A stretch of 64,000 nt of DNA from Cupriavidus campinensis (GTDB lineage: Bacteria > Pseudomonadota > Gammaproteobacteria > Burkholderiales > Burkholderiaceae). This document shows, piece by piece, positions 35,682 to 43,950 of this stretch (positions are counted from its first letter, which is position 1; every line of letters starts with the position of its first letter). The notes beneath the pieces were generated by a model. The model saw nothing but the letters and a program-made list of their open reading frames with translations. It was not told the DNA's origin and ran no database searches. The position numbers were made by a program, and so were the translations under genes. Where the stretch lies: positions 62,001-126,000 of the forward strand of contig NZ_CAJPVH010000004.1 in assembly GCF_905397395.1 (NCBI RefSeq). Reading direction: 5' to 3'.

Positions 35682-36220
35682 GAACGACTGGCCGAGGCTT
35701 CTCGCTGCCTTCCCGACTGCTTCACTGGGCGATGGCCGTCCTCATCCTGGCCATGCTGTGTATCGGCGTCGGCATGGTGGCGACGGTCTCTCCGCGATAT
35801 CTCGCGCTGCTGTCGCTGCACAAGACAATTGGTGTCGCCATCCTGTTGCTGGTGCTGGTCCGGATCATCAATCGCTTCATCCACCGTCCGCCGCCGTTGC
35901 CGCGGTCGATGCCTCGCGCACAACACCTTGCGGCGATTGCGTCGCACGTGCTGCTGTACGGCTTGATGCTGGCCATGCCGCTGATCGGTTGGGGCATGCT
36001 CTCGGCAGGGGGGTATCCGGTGGTGCTGGCCGGTGCGGTGCAGCTCCCGCCCATCTTGCCGCATCACGCCCAACTCTATGCGTGCTTGCGGCAGGCCCAT
36101 GCGGTTGGGGCGTACCTGCTGCTGGGCGTCGTGCTGCTGCACATCGCGGCTGCGCTGTACCACGGCATGATCCGGCGCGATGGCGTGCTGGAATCGATGA
36201 CGACGGGTACCCCACGCTAG
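35678..36220 (+). CDS. Cytochrome b561 family protein
   Basis: 180 aa, four membrane helices, the size of bacterial di-haem b561 proteins. Candidate haem-ligand His residues are in 'RLLHWAMAVL', 'LSLHKTIGVAI', 'AIASHVLLYGLM' and 'RQAHAVGAYLLL'/'VLLHIAAALYH'. It would take electrons from ubiquinol in the inner membrane. Its ATG overlaps the SrpA stop (ATGA), a pairing seen repeatedly for SrpA-type peroxidases, and it should feed electrons to SrpA in the periplasm. The ClC gene starts 7 bp later. Confidence 0.92.
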   Translation: MRTTGRGFSLPSRLLHWAMAVLILAMLCIGVGMVATVSPRYLALLSLHKTIGVAILLLVLVRIINRFIHRPPPLPRSMPRAQHLAAIASHVLLYGLMLAMPLIGWGMLSAGGYPVVLAGAVQLPPILPHHAQLYACLRQAHAVGAYLLLGVVLLHIAAALYHGMIRRDGVLESMTTGTPR

Positions 36221-36227
36221 GGGCAGG

Positions 36228-37508
36228 ATGCGATCCGCGCACGGCACCCAGGCCGCCGCGACGGGGCGCCTGCTCCTTGCCGCCACGCTGACGGCAGTGG
36301 GCGCCGGCCTGGGCGGCATGGCCCTGGCACTGCTGCTCCATGCCATCCAGCACCTGGCCTATCACTACAGCCTCGCTCACGTGGTGAGCCATCAGAGCTT
36401 CCTGTCGGGCGTGGAGCGTGCCACGCCGCTACGGCGGCTGATGGTGGCGCTCTGCGCCGGCGTGGTGGCGGGGGTTGGCTGGTTCGCCGTCTATCGCTTC
36501 GGGCGGCCGCTCGTCAGCATCAAGCGGGCTGTGGATGAAGGCGCGCCGATGCCACCCGGGGCGACCCTCGCCCACGCGCTCCTGCAGATAGTCACCGTGG
36601 CACTGGGGTCTCCGCTGGGCCGTGAAGTGGCGCCACGCGAGATTGGCGCGCTGGTCGGCGGACGCTTGTCTTTGCTATTCGCGCTACCTGTGGCGCAACG
36701 GAGATGGATTGTGGCGGCCGGTGCGGGCGCGGGGCTTGCCGCGGTCTACGGCGTACCGCTGGCCGGTGCTGTCTTCACGCTCGAAGTCCTGCTCGGCACG
36801 TTTCACCCGGCTGCTGCGGCTCTGGCGTTGTTCATGTCGACGCTGGCCGCGCAAACGGCGTCGCTTGGACTCGGCACGAACGTGCAGTATGCCGTGCCAA
36901 CGCTGGCGCCCGGCCACTGGCTCAGCGTGTGGGCCGTGTTGTTCGGCCCGATCTTCGGCATGGCCGGCGCTGCATTCAGCCGGGCGACTGCCGCTGCCCG
37001 CTCCCGCGCGCCGCGTGGCGCGTGGCTCCTGTGGCTTTGCCTGCTGAACTTTGCCGTGCTCGGCCTGCTGAGCATCCGCTTTCCCGAACTGCTTGGCAAC
37101 GGCAAGGGCCCTGTCCAGCTCGGGTTCGAGGGTGAGCTGACGCCCGCTCTGGCATGCGCGTTGCTGGCGCTCAAAATGGGCGTCATCTGCGCATCGCTGC
37201 GCGCCGGTGCGGCGGGTGGCTTGCTGACCCCCGGACTGGCCTGCGGGGCCTTGCTGGCCGTCGCCGGCGGCGCCCTTTGGAACATCGCCTTGCCCGGCAT
37301 CTCGCCGGGCGCCTGCGCCATCGTGGGCGGGGCGGCCTTCCTCGCCGCATCGATGCGCATGCCCCTGACCGCCATCGTCCTGGTTGCCGAATTCACGCAT
37401 CTGCCCTATGCACTGGCGCCGCCGCTCTTGCTTGCGGTGGCGGGGGCGGTGTGGGCGCAAAAGCTCTGCGCCGACCACGCCCGCGCACCGCTCAGAGCCG
37501 CTCGATGA
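36228..37508 (+). CDS. ClC-family chloride channel/antiporter-like protein
   Basis: 426 aa with 10-12 hydrophobic segments. The gating-glutamate motif is present as GSPLGREVAPREIG (GREGP in canonical ClC), followed by 'YGVPLAGAVFTLEVLLG' and 'AGAAGGLLTPGLACGALLAV'; the GSGIP chloride-binding motif is not recognisable. Ion specificity is therefore uncertain. ATG 36228 is only 7 bp after cytochrome b561, suggesting co-transcription with the peroxidase pair. The 3' end overlaps the convergent thiolase by 17 bp. Confidence 0.85.
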   Translation: MRSAHGTQAAATGRLLLAATLTAVGAGLGGMALALLLHAIQHLAYHYSLAHVVSHQSFLSGVERATPLRRLMVALCAGVVAGVGWFAVYRFGRPLVSIKRAVDEGAPMPPGATLAHALLQIVTVALGSPLGREVAPREIGALVGGRLSLLFALPVAQRRWIVAAGAGAGLAAVYGVPLAGAVFTLEVLLGTFHPAAAALALFMSTLAAQTASLGLGTNVQYAVPTLAPGHWLSVWAVLFGPIFGMAGAAFSRATAAARSRAPRGAWLLWLCLLNFAVLGLLSIRFPELLGNGKGPVQLGFEGELTPALACALLALKMGVICASLRAGAAGGLLTPGLACGALLAVAGGALWNIALPGISPGACAIVGGAAFLAASMRMPLTAIVLVAEFTHLPYALAPPLLLAVAGAVWAQKLCADHARAPLRAAR

Positions 37509-38670
37509 TCGTCGCGTTGGCCATGCCGCCGGCTTCGCAGATCGCCTGGAGGCCGTAGCGGCCCTTGTTGTCTTCCAGCGCGTGCAGCAGGGTGGTCATG
37601 ATGCGCGCCCCGGAGGCGCCCAGCGGGTGGCCCAGGGAGATCGCGCCCCCGCGCGGGTTGAGCCGTGCGGGATCGGCGCCGAGTTCGCGCTGCCAGATCA
37701 TCGGCACGGGCGCGAACGCCTCATTGACTTCGCAATGCGACATGTCTGCCATCGTCAGGCCGCTCTTCCTGAGGACGCGCTGGCTGGCGGGGATGGGGGC
37801 GGTCAGCATCAGCATCGGGCTATCGCCGCAGACGTCGAAGCCGGCGAAGCGGGCGCGTGCGTTGCAACCGAGCCGGGATGCCATGCGCTCGCTCATCAGC
37901 AGCAGCGCCGAGGCGCCGTCCGTCATCTGGGAGGAATTCCCGGCCGTGATGTGCCAGCCGACTTCGGGGAAGCGCGCGGCCAGTTCATCGGTGCGGAAGG
38001 CCGGCTTCAAGGTGGCGAGACTGGCGGGCGAGGTGTCCGGCCGGATGGTTTCATCGACTTCCACCACGCCACGCGGGGTGACGATCGGCAGGATCTCGCG
38101 CCGGAATGCGCCCTGTTCCCGGGCCAACTGGGCGCGGCGGTGGGACTCCGCCGAATAGGCATCGAGTGCCTCCCGCGAGAGCGCGCCCCGGCTGGCCATC
38201 AGTTCCGCCGCCACGCCTTGCGACACCAGACCGGGCGCGTAGCGCTTGGCAAACGAGGGGCCGTAAGGGTCTTGCCCCATGCGCGCCGTGCCCATCGGCA
38301 CGCGGCTCATCGACTCCACGCCGCAGGCGATCACGATGTCGTAGACCCCCGCCATGATCCCCTGCGCGGCGAAATGGATGGCCTGCTGGCTGGAGCCGCA
38401 CTTGCGGTCGATGGTGGTCGAGGGCACGTGCTCCGGGAAGCCGGCGGCCAGCCAGGCCACGCGGCCGGGCGTGGCGGACTGCTCGCCCACCTGGCTGACG
38501 CAGCCGGTAATGACGTCGTCGACCATGCCCGGGTCCAGCCGGTTACGCTCGACCAGCCCTTTCAGGAGCTGCGCCAGCAGTTCGGCGGGGTGGACTTCGG
38601 CAAAGGCGGCGCCGGGTTTGGCGCGGCCCATGGGCGTGCGGATGGCGTCGATGATGAAAGCTTGCTGCAT
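37492..38670 (-). CDS. Thiolase (acetyl-CoA acyltransferase), steroid/lipid-type
   Basis: 392 aa. Nucleophile Cys91 in IDRKCGSSQQAIH, 'CEVNEAFAPVPMIWQRELG', 'SLGHPLGASGARIMTTLLH' and the second Cys in 'ICEAGGMANATI'. The DRKCGSSQQA and CEAGGMANA patterns are those of FadA-like thiolases used on branched or cyclic acyl-CoA rather than biosynthetic acetoacetyl-CoA thiolase. ATG 38670 follows GGAGACCCGC. Third gene of the Bug/ligase/thiolase operon. Confidence 0.92.
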   Translation of the reverse strand: MQQAFIIDAIRTPMGRAKPGAAFAEVHPAELLAQLLKGLVERNRLDPGMVDDVITGCVSQVGEQSATPGRVAWLAAGFPEHVPSTTIDRKCGSSQQAIHFAAQGIMAGVYDIVIACGVESMSRVPMGTARMGQDPYGPSFAKRYAPGLVSQGVAAELMASRGALSREALDAYSAESHRRAQLAREQGAFRREILPIVTPRGVVEVDETIRPDTSPASLATLKPAFRTDELAARFPEVGWHITAGNSSQMTDGASALLLMSERMASRLGCNARARFAGFDVCGDSPMLMLTAPIPASQRVLRKSGLTMADMSHCEVNEAFAPVPMIWQRELGADPARLNPRGGAISLGHPLGASGARIMTTLLHALEDNKGRYGLQAICEAGGMANATIIERL

Positions 38671-38703
38671 GCGGGTCTCCAGAGGGTCTGTTGTCTGTGT
38701 CGA

Positions 38704-40272
38704 TTAACTGACCTGACGGTCCTGCCCGCCCCAGTAACGGGCCCGCAGGGATTTCTTGTCGAGTTTGCCGAGCGAGGTGAGCGGCAGCGCCGTCTCGAAC
38801 GAGACGGACTTTGGCGCGCACACCACGCCCTTGTGCGCGGTGACGAAGTCGATCAGCGCCTGCTCGGTGACCGATGCATCCGGCTTGAGCACGACCAGCG
38901 CGGTCACGGCTTCGCCCCACTTGGCGTGCGGCACGCCAATCACCGCCGACATGGCGACGGCGGGGTGCGCGGCCAGGCAGTTCTCCACCTCGCTCGAGTA
39001 GACGTTGAAGCCGCCGGAGATGATCATGTCCTTGGCCCGGTCGACCAGATACAGGTAGCCGGCGGCGTCGCGGCGCGCCATGTCGCCCGTATGGAGCCAG
39101 TCCCCGGCCAGCGTCTTCGCGGTTTCCTCCGGCCGGTTCAGGTAGCCCGACATCACCAGCGGGCCGCGTACGCACAGTTCGCCGATCTCGCCCGGTGGCA
39201 CTTCCCGTAGCTGCGTATCCAGCAGGCGCACGTCGTTGCCCGGAATCGGGCGTCCGCAGGAGCCCATCAGATGGGGGCGGGCGGGGTCGTGCTCGTCCGC
39301 GCGCAGGTAGGTCACCGTCATCGGCGCCTCGGCCTGGCCGTAGATCTGACCGAAAATCCGGCCGATCCGCCCGATCGCCTCGGCCAGCCGGGCCGGCGCG
39401 ATGGGCGCGGCGCCGTACCAGATGCGGTGCAGGCCGGACAGGTCATGGTCCGCCAGCCCCGCGAAGTCGAGCAGCCCGTAGATCTGGCTCGGCACCAGGA
39501 AGGTACAGGTGATGCGGTGGCGCGCAACGGCTTCGAGGAAGGCCAGCGGATCGTATTTGTCCATGAAAACCACCGTGCCGCCCTGCAGGAAGGTGGGCAG
39601 GATGGCGGCGCCCGCCGCGTGGGAGATGGGCGTCGTGGCCAGGAATCGCGCTTCGTCGGGCCACTCCCAGCAGGCCAGCTGCTGCAGCGTCATCGTCACG
39701 GCGGTCCGGTGAGACTGGACCACACCCTTGGACTTGCCCGTGGTGCCACCGGTGTAGCCGATCTTGAAGACATCGCCGGCTTGCACGTCGAGCGGGAAGT
39801 CGCCGGCGTCCATGGTCGCGGCGGCCGCCACCAGGTCGGTGCCGAACGGCGCCGGGCCCAGCGTCAGCACATGCCTGACGATGCCGAGCCCGGCCAGCGC
39901 CGCGCCGCGCTCGCCGTGCCGGGGCGTGTCGATCACCAGCGCCTGGATGCCGGCATCGCGCAGCACGAAAGCCTGATCCTCGGCGGAGCCGAGCGGGTGC
40001 AGCGCCGTGTAGCGCAAGCCAAGGAGCTGGGCGGCGATGATCGCGGCCATGGCATCGACACGATTGCCGGCCAGCATGGCGATGCCATCCTGGCGGCGCA
40101 GGCCGATCGACAGGAAGAGCCGCGCTATCTGGTGGCAGCGGGCCTCGAGTTCGCCGTAGGTCAGGCGAATGTCCTGCCCGACCAGCGCCTCGCGGTCGGC
40201 AAACGTCTTGAATGCCGAACGGTACAGCGCGGCGACGGTGGTGCAGCCGTAGAGTTGTCCTGTGTCCCCCAT
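38704..40272 (-). CDS. AMP-dependent acyl-CoA ligase
   Basis: 522 aa ANL-family ligase. Motifs: 'KIGYTGGTTGKSKGVVQSHR' (phosphate loop), 'IFGQIYGQAEAPMTVTYL', 'LHTGDMARRDAAGYLYLVDR', 'KDMIISGGFNVYSSEVENCL' and the C-terminal Lys in PLTSLGKLDKKSL. ATG 40272 follows AAGGAGATGTGAG. It lies 11 bp after the Bug gene and 33 bp before the thiolase, so the operon can bind, activate and cleave one acid. Substrate unknown. Confidence 0.92.
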   Translation of the reverse strand: MGDTGQLYGCTTVAALYRSAFKTFADREALVGQDIRLTYGELEARCHQIARLFLSIGLRRQDGIAMLAGNRVDAMAAIIAAQLLGLRYTALHPLGSAEDQAFVLRDAGIQALVIDTPRHGERGAALAGLGIVRHVLTLGPAPFGTDLVAAAATMDAGDFPLDVQAGDVFKIGYTGGTTGKSKGVVQSHRTAVTMTLQQLACWEWPDEARFLATTPISHAAGAAILPTFLQGGTVVFMDKYDPLAFLEAVARHRITCTFLVPSQIYGLLDFAGLADHDLSGLHRIWYGAAPIAPARLAEAIGRIGRIFGQIYGQAEAPMTVTYLRADEHDPARPHLMGSCGRPIPGNDVRLLDTQLREVPPGEIGELCVRGPLVMSGYLNRPEETAKTLAGDWLHTGDMARRDAAGYLYLVDRAKDMIISGGFNVYSSEVENCLAAHPAVAMSAVIGVPHAKWGEAVTALVVLKPDASVTEQALIDFVTAHKGVVCAPKSVSFETALPLTSLGKLDKKSLRARYWGGQDRQVS

Positions 40273-40283
40273 CTCACATCTCC

Positions 40284-41294
40284 TTACTGCTTTTCAATAT
40301 GGGTGGCGTCGGCAAGTTCAGCGAAGCGGTCGGAATCCGATTTCATCTCCTTGAAGAAGGCTTCCGGGGTGCTGCCTTCCACGCCGAAGTCCAGCTTCTC
40401 CAGGCGCGACTTGACCTCGGGGTCGGCCAGCGCGGTGTTCAGGGCGCCGTTGAGCTTGCGCACCACGCCGTCGGGCGTGCCCTTCGGCACCAGCATGCCG
40501 ACGTAGGACTGGTCATCGAAGCCCTTCAGGCCGAGTTCCGCCAGCGTGGGCACATCGGGAAGGGAGGGCAGCCGCTTCGGGCCGAATACCGCGAGCGGCT
40601 TGGTGGCACCGCTGGCGATAAAGGGCTTCTGCGCGGCCACGGTGTCGATCAGCATGTCCACGCGGTCGCCCTGGATGTCGTTCATCGCGGCGGGCACGCC
40701 GTTGTAGGGCACCTTGACGATGCGGGTGTTGGCGAGCCGGTTGAGGCGCGCGTAGTAAAGCTCGAAGACGCCGGCAGTGACCGCCATGGTGGAGCTTCCC
40801 GGCTGCTTCTTCTCCAGGTCCATGGCCTGCTTGAAGGTGTCAGCCGGATAGGACTTGCGGGCAACCAGCACCAGATTGAGGTTGACCGCCTTGCCCACGG
40901 GCGAAAAACTCTTCTCGAAGTCCACCGGAGGGTTCTTATATAGCGCGCGTGCGACCACGAGCGGCGCACCGCCCATCAGCACCGTGTAGCCGTCTGGCTG
41001 GCTGCCGGCCACGAACTGCGCGCCGATCGCCCCGGAGGCCCCCGGCTTGTTGACCACCATGACCGACTGGCCGAGCACGCGCGTCATGCGGTCGGCCAGG
41101 ACGCGGGCTACGATGTCGTTTGCACCGCCCGCCTGATAGACCACCACCAGCTTGACCGGCTGCGTCGGATACGTGGCGTCCCGCTGGGCGTGAGCGGTGC
41201 CGCCGATCAGCGTCGAGGCCAGCAAGGTGGCTGTTGCCGCCAGCCACGCACGGCGCGGGGAGGGGGTTCTCGTGGGCAGGTGCATTGTCGTCAT
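40284..41294 (-). CDS. Bug/TctC-family binding protein
   Basis: 336 aa. Long signal region with 'SPRRAWLAATATLLASTLIG' and cleavage near AHA-Q (about residue 38). Landmarks: 'KLVVVYQAGGANDIVARVLA', 'VVNKPGASGAIGAQFVAG' and 'IVKVPYNGVPAAMND' in place of HxPYKG. ATG 41294 is preceded by AGGAG with a 6-base spacer. First gene of the operon with ligase and thiolase, divergent from a GntR regulator across a perfect palindrome. Confidence 0.9.
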   Translation of the reverse strand: MTTMHLPTRTPSPRRAWLAATATLLASTLIGGTAHAQRDATYPTQPVKLVVVYQAGGANDIVARVLADRMTRVLGQSVMVVNKPGASGAIGAQFVAGSQPDGYTVLMGGAPLVVARALYKNPPVDFEKSFSPVGKAVNLNLVLVARKSYPADTFKQAMDLEKKQPGSSTMAVTAGVFELYYARLNRLANTRIVKVPYNGVPAAMNDIQGDRVDMLIDTVAAQKPFIASGATKPLAVFGPKRLPSLPDVPTLAELGLKGFDDQSYVGMLVPKGTPDGVVRKLNGALNTALADPEVKSRLEKLDFGVEGSTPEAFFKEMKSDSDRFAELADATHIEKQ

Positions 41295-41337
41295 CGTCGT
41301 CTCCTTTAGCCTTATCATTGGCGTGCCATAATGGCTT

Positions 41338-41352
41338 AATGGTTGAACCATT
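41338..41352. promoter_or_regulatory. FadR-type palindromic operator
   Basis: AATGGTT-G-AACCATT is a perfect 7-1-7 palindrome in the 71-bp divergent space between the Bug operon and the GntR gene. Its TGGT-N3-ACCA core is the class of site bound by FadR-subfamily GntR regulators, so it is the natural autoregulatory and operon operator of the adjacent gene. Confidence 0.7.
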
Positions 41353-41365
41353 CTATCGGCAAACG

Positions 41366-42112
41366 ATGACTACAAAACTAGACCCTCGGGTAAATCCTGA
41401 CGATGTGGCGCAGACGCCATTTCGGCCGATTGCGGTCCGGCGTGCGGCGGACGAGATCGCGAACCAGATCCGCAAGGAGATCGCCGGGGGACGCCTGAAG
41501 CCGGGCACGCGCCTGCCGGCGGAGCGGCAACTGGCTGCGGAGCTCGGGGTATCGCGCAATACCCTTCGCGAGGCGGTGCGCTCGCTTGAGCAGTCCGGGC
41601 TGGTGGAGACCAAGAAGGGCGCGCATGGCGGGATCTTCATTACCCGCGCCGATGGCTCAGTGGTGATCGAGGGGCTGATGGACCTCTACCGCCTCGGCGG
41701 CATTACGCCGCGCCAGCTCATCCAGGCCCATATCTCGATCGAGCCCGCCATCGTGCGCGAGGCCTGCCGGCTGGCGACGGAAGACGACGTGGCCCGGCTC
41801 TATCGCAATATCGATGCCGCCGAGGCCGCCACGGCGGCTGGCGAATTCGAGAAGCGGTTCACCTTGAACCATGAGTTCCACAAGATGCTGGCGCGCATCG
41901 CCGGCAACCCGATCCTGGTCGTCTTCATGGACGGGCTGATTTCGCTACTGGTGGAGTTCATCCTGCGGATCGGCACCTACGAGAACGAAGAAATTTTCGC
42001 GTCGCGGCGCCGATTCATGGCGCATTTCGCGCGTGGCGACGCCGAGGCTGCCGAGCAGGAGATGCTGCGATCGCTGGAGCGGTTCCTGGAGGGGTATTTC
42101 CCGCACGACTAG
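41366..42112 (+). CDS. GntR-family (FadR subfamily) transcriptional regulator
   Basis: 248 aa. N-terminal winged helix 'IANQIRKEIAGGRLKPGTRL', 'AERQLAAELGVSRNTLREAV', 'RSLEQSGLVETKKGAHGGIF', then an all-helical FCD effector domain with likely metal/acid-binding residues in 'LNHEFHKMLARIAGNP'. I chose ATG 41366; an ATG at 41339 would start inside the operator palindrome. It probably represses the divergent Bug/ligase/thiolase operon until an acid or acyl-CoA binds. Its stop overlaps that of the convergent HxlR gene. Confidence 0.9.
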   Translation: MTTKLDPRVNPDDVAQTPFRPIAVRRAADEIANQIRKEIAGGRLKPGTRLPAERQLAAELGVSRNTLREAVRSLEQSGLVETKKGAHGGIFITRADGSVVIEGLMDLYRLGGITPRQLIQAHISIEPAIVREACRLATEDDVARLYRNIDAAEAATAAGEFEKRFTLNHEFHKMLARIAGNPILVVFMDGLISLLVEFILRIGTYENEEIFASRRRFMAHFARGDAEAAEQEMLRSLERFLEGYFPHD

Positions 42113-42573
42113 CGGCCGGCCAGCTTCCGCACTTCGGCATCGTGGGGCATCAGCGTGCTGCCATCGTGCGCGCGCGGCACCATGCGCGGAATCGGCTTGC
42201 CCGAGGTCCGCTCCACCAGATCCGAGTGCGGCTCTCCCTGTGTGAACAGATGACTCTCGGCCCATTGCCGCAGCGCCACCACCACGGGGAAGAGTTCCTC
42301 GCCCCGGGGCGTGAGCACGTATTCCTGATAGGCGCTGCCGTCTGAGGCGGGTTGCTGGTCGAGGATGCCGGCTTCCACCAGCCGGCGCAGCCGGTCCGCC
42401 AGCACGTTGCGCGCCATGCCCAGATTGCGCTGAAAATCGCTGAAGCGGCGCATGCCGTCGAAGGCATCGCGCACGATCAGCAGCGACCAGCGGTCGCCAA
42501 TCACATTGACGCTTCTCGCCACCGGACAGGCTTCGGCTTCGGCGTGGGCTTCAGCCGCTTTGTCATCACGCAT
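42109..42573 (-). CDS. HxlR-family transcriptional regulator
   Basis: 154 aa winged-helix regulator. 'CPVARSVNVIGDRWSLLIVR' is the family hallmark, including the conserved Cys used as a redox or electrophile sensor in several homologs. It is followed by 'RRFSDFQRNLGMARNVLADR' (recognition helix) and 'YVLTPRGEELFPVVVALRQW'. ATG 42573 follows GAGGG. Divergent from an MFS efflux gene, the usual HxlR arrangement, with shared half-sites between them. The last bases overlap the GntR stop (CTAG). Confidence 0.9.
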   Translation of the reverse strand: MRDDKAAEAHAEAEACPVARSVNVIGDRWSLLIVRDAFDGMRRFSDFQRNLGMARNVLADRLRRLVEAGILDQQPASDGSAYQEYVLTPRGEELFPVVVALRQWAESHLFTQGEPHSDLVERTSGKPIPRMVPRAHDGSTLMPHDAEVRKLAGR

Positions 42574-42595
42574 CTCATTGTCCCTCGATCGCCGC

Positions 42596-42657
42596 AAGTG
42601 GTTGCATTTTAAAACCACTTCCGCTAGCCTTCAACTGGTTTTAATTTGCAACTAGTT
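42596..42657. promoter_or_regulatory. HxlR operator array
   Basis: In the 103-bp divergent space, related 8-mers repeat: AAGTGGTT (42596-42603), its exact reverse complement AACCACTT (42613-42620), AACTGGTT (42633-42640) and the palindrome AACTAGTT (42650-42657). The stretches 42601-42620 and 42633-42652 are also inverted copies of each other, matching at 17 of 20 positions. This is a strong candidate binding region for the adjacent HxlR protein. Confidence 0.6.
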
Positions 42658-42676
42658 ATGGGGGGGTAGATTGCGT

Positions 42677-43825
42677 ATGCGTCGGAGCCTGATGCTGCTG
42701 TTTGCCTGCGCCAGTGGCCTGAGCGTGGCCAATGTCTACTATGCGCAGCCGCTGCTGGACGCCCTGGCGCGCGACTTCGCCATTCCGGCCTTCGCCATTG
42801 GCGGGGTGGTCACCGTCACGCAAGTTGGCTGCGCGCTGGCCCTGGTGCTGCTGGTGCCATTGGGCGATGTCTTCGCGCGGCGGCACCTGATGCTGGCGCA
42901 GGCGCTGGCTCTGGTGCTCGCGCTGGTGGCGGTGGGGCTGTCGTCCTCCACGGTTGGCCTGTTCGGCGCGATGTGCCTCACCGGCATGCTCGGTACGGCC
43001 ATGACGCAGGGGCTGATTGCCTACGCCGCAGCCGCTGCGCCGGCGCAGGAACGTGGCCGCGTGGTCGGCGCGGCCCAGAGTGGCGTCTTCCTCGGCTTGC
43101 TGCTCGCCCGCGTGGTGGCAGGCGTGGTCAGCGACCTGGCCGGATGGCGCGCGGTGTACTTCGGCTCGGCCAGCGCCATGCTGTTGCTGGCGGCGGGGCT
43201 CTGGGCGCGACTGCCCAGCTTGCCGGCCGCTGCCCAGCGCATCGGCTACCCGGCGCTGCTCGTGTCGATGTTCGGGCTGCTGCGCCATAACCGGGTCTTG
43301 CAGGTACGCGGCATGCTTGCGCTGCTGATGTTCGCGGCGTTCAACATCTTCTGGAGCGCGCTGGTGCTGCCGCTGAGCGCGCCGCCCTATGCGTTCTCGC
43401 ACTCGGCCATCGGCGCGTTCGGGCTGGTGGGGGCGCTCGGCGCGCTGGCCGGCGCCGGCGCGGGGCGGCAGGTGGATCGGGGGTTTGGCGAGCGCACCAC
43501 GCTGCTGGCGCTGCTGTGCCTGATCGCGGCATGGCTGCCACTGGCCGGCATGACGGTATCGCTTTGGGCGCTCGTGCCGGGAATCCTGCTGCTCGACCTC
43601 GGCGGCCAGGCGCTGCACGTGACCAATCAGAGCCTGATCCTCAATACCCAGCCGGACGCCCAGGGCCGGCTCGTGGGCGTCTACATGCTGTTCTACGCGG
43701 TGGGCAGCGCGCTGGGCGCTTTCGGTACCTCGGTGGCCTACGCCGTGGCGGGGTGGGGCGGGGTTTGCACGCTCGGCGCGCTGGTCAGCCTGGTGGCGCT
43801 GGTGTTCTGGGCGAGGGCGCGATAG
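42677..43825 (+). CDS. MFS transporter, drug-efflux type
   Basis: 382 aa with twelve expected membrane helices. 'ANVYYAQPLLDALARDFAIP' near the N-terminus and 'VPLGDVFARRHLML' (motif A region) place it with the YajR/SotB-like DHA1 efflux family. The start could be ATG 42677 or TTG 42671; both follow a run of G. Divergent from HxlR, so it is probably induced by a toxic electrophile or drug that the regulator senses. Substrate unknown. Confidence 0.87.
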   Translation: MRRSLMLLFACASGLSVANVYYAQPLLDALARDFAIPAFAIGGVVTVTQVGCALALVLLVPLGDVFARRHLMLAQALALVLALVAVGLSSSTVGLFGAMCLTGMLGTAMTQGLIAYAAAAAPAQERGRVVGAAQSGVFLGLLLARVVAGVVSDLAGWRAVYFGSASAMLLLAAGLWARLPSLPAAAQRIGYPALLVSMFGLLRHNRVLQVRGMLALLMFAAFNIFWSALVLPLSAPPYAFSHSAIGAFGLVGALGALAGAGAGRQVDRGFGERTTLLALLCLIAAWLPLAGMTVSLWALVPGILLLDLGGQALHVTNQSLILNTQPDAQGRLVGVYMLFYAVGSALGAFGTSVAYAVAGWGGVCTLGALVSLVALVFWARAR

Positions 43826-43950
43826 TGATTCGCATTTGCAAGTGACGAACGTTGGGTCGGTCCCACACCCCCGGGGGCTGCAATCCGCCAAAATTCGTCC
43901 ACACTGCATGTTCGAGGAGCGCCGTCTCCCCTATAAAAGGAAGCCTGCCG

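Noticed and set aside
41339-41365. Upstream ATG for the GntR gene
   Set aside because: It would start within the operator palindrome and adds nine residues outside the conserved family start.
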